Shown piece by piece: positions 6,373 through 11,871 of a stretch of 11,871 bases of DNA. The stretch is from contig JAEWFZ010000015.1 in the NCBI GenBank assembly GCA_023388535.1, positions 1 through 11,871 of the forward strand, written 5' to 3'. Each line of letters begins with the position of its first letter. Positions within the stretch are counted from its first letter, which is position 1. A program made the position numbers and the translations under genes. Origin of the DNA: Bacillota bacterium. Lineage in GTDB: Bacteria; Bacillota_I; Bacilli_A; Erysipelotrichales; Erysipelotrichaceae. Below the pieces are notes generated by a model that saw only the letters and a program-made list of their open reading frames with translations, had not been told where the DNA came from and made no database searches.

Positions 6373-9300
6373 ATGAGTACTAATAACTTTAATGCAATCC
6401 AAATAGGATTAGCCTCTCCGGAAAGAATCCGTTCTTGGTCTTATGGAGAAGTTAAAAAACCTGAAACTATCAACTATCGTTCTCAAAAACCAGAACGCGA
6501 CGGATTATTCTGTGAGCGTATTTTCGGACCAACCAAGGACTGGGAATGTTCTTGTGGTAAGTATAAGAAAGTTCGCTATAAAGGAATTGTTTGTGACCGT
6601 TGTGGGGTCGAAGTAACCCGAGCTCAAGTGCGTCGTGAACGTATGGGGCATATTGAATTAGCGGCTCCGGTTGCTCATATTTGGTATTTACGTGGAATTC
6701 CTTCACGGATGAGTATTTTATTAAATATTCCACCAAAACAATTAGAATCGATTGTCTATTTCGTTACCTGGATTGTAACCGATCCAGGCGATACCAATTT
6801 AGAATACAAGCAAATCCTAACCGAACGCGAATATCGTGAACAACAAGAAATCAATGGTTTTGGTTCGTTTGTGGCTCAAACTGGAGCAGAAGCGGTTCAA
6901 ACTTTACTTTCTCAAGTTGATCTTGAAGAAGAATTCAAACTTCTTGAAGAAGAATTGGAAGATGCGCGCGGGGATAAACGGAAACGTTTATTACGTCGTT
7001 ATCAAACGGTACACGCTTTCATTTATTCCGGCAATAAACCGGAATGGATGGTACTTTCGGTAATTCCGGTAATTCCACCGGATATCCGCCCAATGCTGCA
7101 ATTGGATGGGGGAAGATTTGCCGCAAGTGACTTAAACGACCTCTATCGTCGTGTCATTACCCGTAACAATCGTCTGAAGAAACTTTTAGAACTCGGTACG
7201 CCAGCGATCATCGTTCAAAACGAGAAGCGGATGCTTCAAGAAGCGGTCGATGCTTTAATTGATAATGGTCGTCGTTCCAAAGCCGTAACTGGTGCTGGTG
7301 GGCGTCCACTTAAATCGCTTTCTCATTCCTTAAAAGGAAAACAAGGTCGTTTCCGTGGTAACCTCTTAGGTAAACGGGTCGACTTCTCGGGACGAAGCGT
7401 TATTGCGGTCGGACCAGATTTGAAAATGTACGAATGTGGCTTACCAAAAGAAATGGCATTACAGCTCTATAAACCTTTTGTAGTCAATCGTATGAAATTG
7501 GATGGCATTGCCAATAACGCCAAAGCCGCCGAAAAATTGATTGAGCGCCAAGATCCAAGAGTATGGGATATCGTCGAAGAAGTGATTAAAGAACATCCAG
7601 TTCTATTAAACCGAGCTCCGACGTTACACCGTTTAGGTATTCAGGCTTTTATCCCTCGTTTAGTTGATGGTCGTGCGATTCGTTTACATCCATTAGTTTG
7701 TACCGCATTTAACGCGGACTTTGATGGGGACCAAATGGCGGTCCATTTACCGTTATCGGAAGAAGCTCAAGCGGAAGCTGAAATCTTAATGTTAGGTTCT
7801 AATAATATTTTAGGACCAAAAGATGGAAAACCAATCGTTACTCCAGGACAGGACATGGTTCTTGGAAACTACTATTTGAATATGGAAGAGACTAAAGAAG
7901 AGTTCTTGGCTAAGGCTAAGTACTACCATGATTTAGGCGAATCCGACATTGCTAAGCGTTGGGAAAACTACGCCCATAACGAAGGAACCGCGTATCGTAA
8001 CGTTAACGATGCCTTACGTGCCCTAAATGAGCATCAAATTCATATTCATACTAGAATCATCCTTCCAGTGACTTCCCTCTCTGAACGCTATCGCTTCCCT
8101 AAAGAAGCCGAAGATATGTATTTAGTAACGACTCCTGGAAAACTCATCTTTAACGAAGTATTACCTCAAGGATTTCCGTATTTAAATGAAATCTCAGACG
8201 ATAACTTCAAACAGATTCCAGAACGCTATCTAGTGAAAAGAAATACCAATTACAAGGAATATATTGAACAACTTCCTATCACAAAAGAAGTTAAGAAACG
8301 TGATTTAGGAATATTAATCAAACGTATCTTCGATTTCTTCCCAACGGATAAGAGCGTTAATACTTCACCAATCTTGGATAAGATCAAGGATCTCGGATTT
8401 GAGTATTCTACCTTAGCGGGAACTACCGTTGCCTTATCGGATATTCGCGTAGCCCCTAATAAAGAAAAATACGTTGAGATTGGTAAAGAAAAAGCGGAAA
8501 ATCTAAAACGTCTACTGAATCGTGGTTTATTAACCGAACCAGAATGGGAACAAAAACTAACGGTTCTCTGGGATGAAATCAAAAACGATATTGGTGTTGA
8601 GTTGATGAACGATTTACCTCGTAAGAATCCAATGAACATGATGGCTGATTCTGGGGCTCGTGGTAATGTATCTAACTTTACCCAATTAGCTGGTATTCGT
8701 GGCTTAATGGCGAAACCAACTCAATCCAAATCTCAAAAAGAATGGGTTCCATCGATTATGGAAGTTCCGATTTATTCTAACTTCCGTGAGGGACTCAACG
8801 TGTCTGAATTCTTCTTATCTACCCACGGGGTGCGTAAAGGTCTAACCGATACCGCATTAAAAACCGCAGAATCCGGTTATTTGACGCGTCGTCTCGTTGA
8901 CGTCGCTCAAGACGTTGTTGTAGAAGAAGATGATTGTGGAACCGAAGAAGGCTATTTAGTTAAAGATATGATTGACAACAAAACAAATGTCATCATAGAA
9001 CGTTTCGAAGATCGCATCGTCGGCCGTTATGCTTACGAAGAGTTAATCGATCCAAAAACTAAAACCATCCTCGTTTCCGTAAACCAATACATTACCGAAG
9101 AACTGGCCCATCAAATTGTGGAAGCTGGTTATAAGGAAATGAAGATTCGCTCTATCTTCACTTGTGAGTCGAAATATGGTGTCTGTAAACGTTGTTATGG
9201 ACGTAATATGGCGACTGGAAAAGAAGTTGAAGTTGGAGAAGCGGTTGGAATTATGGCCGCTCAGTCGATTGGTGAGCCGGGTACTCAGTTAACAATGAGA

Positions 9301-10170
9301 ACCTTCCACACCGGTGGGGTCGCTGGTTCGGGTAGTGACGATATTACTCAAGGTCTACCGAGAGTTGAAGAACTATTCGAAGCACGTAAACCGAAACTAC
9401 CAGCCTTGATCGCTAAGATTGATGGTAAAATTACCGACATTTCAGTTGGCAGTGATGGTATGGAAATTACGATTGCTAACCGAAAAGAAGAGTTAGTACA
9501 CCATTTATCACCGTATCAAGTGGTTCGAAACCGCATCAAAGTGGGCGATTCGGTACTAGCTGGTGACAAATTGACGGAAGGGGCTGTGGATCCTAAGGAA
9601 CTCTTGGAAGTTTCCGATCTAGAACGTGTCCAAACCTATATTCTTAAGGAAGTTAAGAAAGTATATGAATCTCAAGGTATTGAGATTTCGGATAAACATA
9701 TTGAGGTCATGATTCGCCAGATGTTACGTCGTGTGGTCGTCTTAGATCCAGGCGATACGAAACTATCGGCAGGAATTCATATCTCTTTACCAATGATTTC
9801 CGATATTAACTTGGATTACTTAATGGCTGGTAAACAACCTGCACGCTTTGGACCAGTCTTACTAGGGATTTCCAAAGCTTCGGTTGAAACCGATTCTTGG
9901 TTATCAGCCGCGTCCTTCCAAGAAACAACTAAGGTCTTAACGGAAGCCTCAATTGAAGGTAAAGTCGACTCCTTACTTGGTCTTAAAGAGAACGTTATTG
10001 TTGGTAAGATGATTCCAGCAGGAACCGGATCGAAATTTGATCGAGAATCGACCCGAGCCATTAAGGTGAGAGCCGACGAACTACGTCAGGAACGCGAACT
10101 GCGTAATGAAGTAGAAGAAGATATCAACGCCTTACCGGTTGAAATGACTCGAATCATTGAATTGAAGTAA
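6373..10170 (+). CDS. rpoC: DNA-directed RNA polymerase subunit beta'
   Basis: The beta' subunit, which carries the catalytic Mg2+ and the clamp. It has 1265 residues, moderately longer than Bacillus (1199). The N-terminal zinc ribbon uses Cys59, 61, 74 and 77. The catalytic loop NADFDGDQ places Asp449, 451 and 453 at the metal. The bridge-helix region THGVRKGLTDTALKTAESGY begins at 817. The second zinc site is Cys855, 931, 938 and 941. The trigger loop segment GEPGTQLTMRTFHTGG (967-982) keeps the catalytic Arg976 and His979. No large insertion interrupts the trigger loop, unlike in E. coli. Part of the extra length lies after the catalytic loop, around residues 500-540 (a charged helical stretch near KAKYYHDLGESD). 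All key residues are intact. It is the last gene of the transcript. Confidence 0.98.
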   Translation: MSTNNFNAIQIGLASPERIRSWSYGEVKKPETINYRSQKPERDGLFCERIFGPTKDWECSCGKYKKVRYKGIVCDRCGVEVTRAQVRRERMGHIELAAPVAHIWYLRGIPSRMSILLNIPPKQLESIVYFVTWIVTDPGDTNLEYKQILTEREYREQQEINGFGSFVAQTGAEAVQTLLSQVDLEEEFKLLEEELEDARGDKRKRLLRRYQTVHAFIYSGNKPEWMVLSVIPVIPPDIRPMLQLDGGRFAASDLNDLYRRVITRNNRLKKLLELGTPAIIVQNEKRMLQEAVDALIDNGRRSKAVTGAGGRPLKSLSHSLKGKQGRFRGNLLGKRVDFSGRSVIAVGPDLKMYECGLPKEMALQLYKPFVVNRMKLDGIANNAKAAEKLIERQDPRVWDIVEEVIKEHPVLLNRAPTLHRLGIQAFIPRLVDGRAIRLHPLVCTAFNADFDGDQMAVHLPLSEEAQAEAEILMLGSNNILGPKDGKPIVTPGQDMVLGNYYLNMEETKEEFLAKAKYYHDLGESDIAKRWENYAHNEGTAYRNVNDALRALNEHQIHIHTRIILPVTSLSERYRFPKEAEDMYLVTTPGKLIFNEVLPQGFPYLNEISDDNFKQIPERYLVKRNTNYKEYIEQLPITKEVKKRDLGILIKRIFDFFPTDKSVNTSPILDKIKDLGFEYSTLAGTTVALSDIRVAPNKEKYVEIGKEKAENLKRLLNRGLLTEPEWEQKLTVLWDEIKNDIGVELMNDLPRKNPMNMMADSGARGNVSNFTQLAGIRGLMAKPTQSKSQKEWVPSIMEVPIYSNFREGLNVSEFFLSTHGVRKGLTDTALKTAESGYLTRRLVDVAQDVVVEEDDCGTEEGYLVKDMIDNKTNVIIERFEDRIVGRYAYEELIDPKTKTILVSVNQYITEELAHQIVEAGYKEMKIRSIFTCESKYGVCKRCYGRNMATGKEVEVGEAVGIMAAQSIGEPGTQLTMRTFHTGGVAGSGSDDITQGLPRVEELFEARKPKLPALIAKIDGKITDISVGSDGMEITIANRKEELVHHLSPYQVVRNRIKVGDSVLAGDKLTEGAVDPKELLEVSDLERVQTYILKEVKKVYESQGIEISDKHIEVMIRQMLRRVVVLDPGDTKLSAGIHISLPMISDINLDYLMAGKQPARFGPVLLGISKASVETDSWLSAASFQETTKVLTEASIEGKVDSLLGLKENVIVGKMIPAGTGSKFDRESTRAIKVRADELRQERELRNEVEEDINALPVEMTRIIELK

Positions 10171-10173
10171 ACT

Positions 10174-10201
10174 AAAGCTCCTCAAAAGGGGAGCTTTTTT
10201 T
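10174..10201 (+). terminator. Intrinsic terminator of the rpoBC transcript
   Basis: AAAGCTCCTC (10174-10183) pairs with GGGGAGCTTT (10188-10197) around an AAAA loop, giving 10 pairs with one T-G wobble. A run of seven T follows (10195-10201). It begins three bases after the rpoC stop. It separates rpoC from the transporter, and no rpsL/rpsG genes follow as they do in Bacillus. Confidence 0.95.
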
Positions 10202-10290
10202 ATGCGAGTTTGAAAGTGAAAAATGTAAGAAAATCAGCTTACTTTAAATAAGTTTGGGTTGCTCATAGATTAATGGATATTAAATTAATA

Positions 10291-10299
10291 TGCTACACT
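10291..10299 (+). promoter_or_regulatory. Extended -10 promoter of the MATE gene
   Basis: TGCTACACT is an extended -10 (TG-n-TACACT, -10 at 10294-10299). No good -35 lies 16-18 bases upstream (TAATGG at best). A start seven bases downstream falls at 10306-10307, on the ATG itself. Confidence 0.5.
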
Positions 10300-10306
10300 A
10301 TTAGGT

Positions 10307-11644
10307 ATGAATAAAGACAAGATGGGAACTGCCCCCTTAACAAATCTACTAATATCAATGTCGATACCGATTATGATATCCATGTTAGTTCAAGCTTTAT
10401 ATAATATTGTGGATAATATTTTTGTCTCTCAACTTGGCGAAACCGCCTTATCGGCTGTAGCAATTTCTTTTCCAATGCAACATTTTATGTTAGCAGCAAG
10501 TGTTGGGCTCGGGGTAGGGATGAATAATGTCATTTCCCGTAACCTAGGTGCTAAGCAAGATAAGACGGCACAATTAGCGGTTAAACATGCCTTATTATTG
10601 GCGTTGTTAATTTCTTTTGTATTTGTCGGTTTTAGTATCGTATTTGCTAAACCTTTTTTACAACTTCAAACGAATGATGCTGATTTATTGGCGATGAGCT
10701 ATCGATATTTATCAGTAGTAACCTTATTTCCATTTGGACTATTTTTTCAAGTGGTTTTTGAACGGTTATTACAAAGTACTGGACTGGCTTCGTTATCAAT
10801 GCGATCTCAAATCCTCGGTGCTGTCGTGAACATTACTTTAGATCCAATCCTGATTTTTGGTTGGTTTGGTCTACCTGCTCTAGGTGTTCATGGTGCAGCG
10901 ATTGCCACTATTATCGGCCAATCTGTTGCGGCTAGCTATGGTTTGTATTTGAATATAAAACATAATGAAATCTTGGGTTTACGAGTAAAAGAATTTGAAC
11001 TAAGAGCAGATATTATCCTTGATATCACGAAAATAGGACTTCCATCGATGTTGGTGGTATCCGTAACCTCACTGATGAATTTTGGCATGAATACGATATT
11101 AAAGGCATACGGCACCTTGGCATTAGCGGTTTATGGAATCTATACCCGTCTTCAATCTTTTGTCTTTATGCCAGTCTTTGGTTTAAATAATGCGATGATC
11201 CCTTTAACTGGCTATAATCTTGGTGCTAGAAAACATGATCGGGTGAAAGGTTTTATAAAGCTGGGATTGTTTGCTGGAACTTCAATCATGATTTTAGGTT
11301 TGCTTATTTTTCAGTTGATACCATCCTTTTTACTTTCTATGTTTAACGCAACCTCAGAAATGCTTAGAGAGGGACAGTTAGCCTTACGCATTATTTCTTT
11401 GAGTTTTGTATTTTTTGGAATAAATGTCGTGGTGAACTCCGTGCTTCAATCGTTTCGAAAACCTCTATTAGCTATGGGGTTAACCTTATTGCGTTCAATA
11501 ATTTTACTGTTATCTTTTGCTTATTTATTTTCAAACTGGTTTGGCTTGGTTGGGATCTGGTGGTCATTTCCATTGGCTGAGGGTTTAGTGGTCTTTTTAT
11601 CACTCTATTTTGTGCGCTGGTTGTTTAAAACGCAAATGGACTAA
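10307..11644 (+). CDS. MATE-family multidrug/toxin efflux transporter
   Basis: A 445-residue membrane protein with about twelve hydrophobic helices, roughly at 12-35, 47-75, 92-116, 130-152, 164-185, 190-215, 240-262, 270-296, 313-340, 358-380, 388-410 and 413-436. It resembles the MepA/DinF-like branch of MATE exporters, which use H+ or Na+ gradients to expel cationic drugs or metabolites. ALYNIVDNIFVSQLGETALS (30-49) is typical, and the NLGAK (79-83) and NLGAR (304-308) motifs mark the two pseudo-symmetric halves. The length matches the family and the frame is intact. The substrate cannot be told. There is no convincing ribosome binding site before ATG 10307, and the promoter -10 lies seven bases away. 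A second ATG at 10322 (residue 6) is a poorer choice, with no good site either. No clear terminator follows. Confidence 0.93.
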   Translation: MNKDKMGTAPLTNLLISMSIPIMISMLVQALYNIVDNIFVSQLGETALSAVAISFPMQHFMLAASVGLGVGMNNVISRNLGAKQDKTAQLAVKHALLLALLISFVFVGFSIVFAKPFLQLQTNDADLLAMSYRYLSVVTLFPFGLFFQVVFERLLQSTGLASLSMRSQILGAVVNITLDPILIFGWFGLPALGVHGAAIATIIGQSVAASYGLYLNIKHNEILGLRVKEFELRADIILDITKIGLPSMLVVSVTSLMNFGMNTILKAYGTLALAVYGIYTRLQSFVFMPVFGLNNAMIPLTGYNLGARKHDRVKGFIKLGLFAGTSIMILGLLIFQLIPSFLLSMFNATSEMLREGQLALRIISLSFVFFGINVVVNSVLQSFRKPLLAMGLTLLRSIILLLSFAYLFSNWFGLVGIWWSFPLAEGLVVFLSLYFVRWLFKTQMD

Positions 11645-11679
11645 AAAAGAGGTTAGGAAGTGACTGCTGGCTATATACT

Positions 11680-11692
11680 TATATATATATAT
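11680..11692. repeat. AT dinucleotide tract
   Basis: An uninterrupted TA repeat of 13 bases (11680-11692), with a shorter TATATA at 11672-11677. It abuts and overlaps by one base the -35 of the promoter at 11692-11719. Its length could vary by slippage. Confidence 0.8.
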
Positions 11693-11719
11693 TGACATTA
11701 TAAACAAACATAGTAATAT
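11692..11719 (+). promoter_or_regulatory. Consensus-type promoter reading into the IS element
   Basis: TTGACA (11692-11697), a 16-base spacer and TAATAT (11714-11719), the same hexamers as at rplJ and rpoB. The predicted start is near A11726, about 16 bases before the IS end. It probably belonged to a gene now separated by the IS, or else it drives transcription into the transposase. Confidence 0.65.
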
Positions 11720-11796
11720 TAAATTATGAAATGAAAGTTGAGGGGACAGTATAAAATATCTTGTGTAAACGCTCTTCCTAGAGAGATATAGAAAAA

Positions 11797-11851
11797 GGAA
11801 GCTAAACTTTGTAGAATTAGGTTTGAGACAAAACTAAACAAAGGAGCTTCC
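11797..11851 (+). promoter_or_regulatory. Inverted repeat that could mask the transposase ribosome binding site
   Basis: GGAAGCT (11797-11803) is perfectly complementary to AGCTTCC (11845-11851). The 3' arm overlaps the end of the Shine-Dalgarno AAGGAG (11841-11846) and stops one base before the ATG. A nested stem lies inside: TTAG (11817-11820) with CTAA (11834-11837), and TTTG (11822-11825) with CAAA (11829-11832). In a long read-through transcript this fold could hide the start site. Confidence 0.5.
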
Positions 11852-11852
11852 C

Positions 11853-11871
11853 ATGTCAAATTTTACCACAA
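11853..11871 (+). CDS. Transposase, IS256 family (first six codons only)
   Basis: ATG 11853 follows AAGGAG (11841-11846) by six bases, and the reading MSNFTT continues off the right edge. An N-terminus of this kind is common in IS256-family (DDE, mutator-type) transposases. The assignment also rests on the terminal sequence at 11742-11770. Too little is visible to confirm the family or to tell whether the gene is intact. Confidence 0.6.

Larger units (their letters stand above)
11742..11871 (+). mobile_element. Left end of an IS256-family insertion sequence (partial)
   Basis: A candidate terminal inverted repeat starts at GGGGACAGT (11742-11750) and contains the pattern TATAA...TTGTGTAAA (11750-11769), which resembles IS256-family ends. 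About 100 bases of leader precede a transposase-like start at 11853. The right end and target duplication lie outside the window, so the exact boundary is uncertain. Confidence 0.65.

Noticed and set aside
11726..11754. Short frames after the IS-proximal promoter (2 and 7 codons)
   Set aside because: There is no ribosome binding site and the frames are too short. The second ends in the IS terminal repeat, so no gene can be called.
1..11871. CRISPR arrays, tRNA or rRNA genes, phage or defence genes
   Set aside because: I saw no regularly spaced direct repeats, tRNA-like cloverleaf or rRNA sequence, and all large frames are accounted for by the listed genes.

Overview
The window carries the core of a bacterial ribosomal-stalk and RNA polymerase cluster: rplJ (L10), rplL (L7/L12), a ybxB/RsmC-like methyltransferase, rpoB and rpoC. 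These are followed by a MATE-family transporter and the left end of an IS256-type insertion sequence. The low GC content (roughly 40 % by eye), strong AGGAGG-type ribosome binding sites, an L10 leader with a terminator, and a methyltransferase gene between rplL and rpoB all point to the Bacillota, class Bacilli in the broad sense. No large gene uses TGA internally, which argues against the Mycoplasma/Spiroplasma group that reads TGA as Trp. Two RpoB traits recall Mollicutes and their walled relatives such as the Erysipelotrichia: a long beta subunit and Asn at the rifampicin-critical His position. The placement is an inference and I cannot name a genus.

Layout. Bases 1-8 hold the first codons of a divergent minus-strand gene. 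Bases 142-322 hold the rplJ promoter, an L10-leader-type RNA, an intrinsic terminator that looks like an attenuator, and a second hairpin just before the rplJ ribosome binding site. rplJ, rplL and the methyltransferase run from 323 to 2107 without a visible terminator. rpoB has its own strong promoter (2115-2143) and a leader of about 75 nt. Its start is placed at ATG 2225, not at the upstream in-frame TTG. rpoC follows 8 nt after rpoB, with its Shine-Dalgarno overlapping the rpoB stop codon. A strong terminator (10174-10201) closes the unit.

The MATE gene (10307-11644) is a separate unit whose promoter sits so close to the ATG that the mRNA may be leaderless. After it come an AT dinucleotide tract, a consensus promoter, and the IS left end with the first six codons of its transposase.

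How the genes work together. L10 anchors L12 dimers on the 50S stalk and probably controls its own synthesis by binding the leader and favouring termination. The methyltransferase probably modifies 16S rRNA. rpoB and rpoC supply the two large RNA polymerase subunits. The cluster is cut short on both sides compared with Bacillus: there is no rplKA upstream and no rpsL-rpsG downstream. I see no sign of a wholly new system. The most notable points are the 98-residue acidic tail on L10, the attenuator architecture, the Asn in the Rif pocket, the enlarged beta subunit, and an RNA fold that may hide the transposase ribosome binding site.
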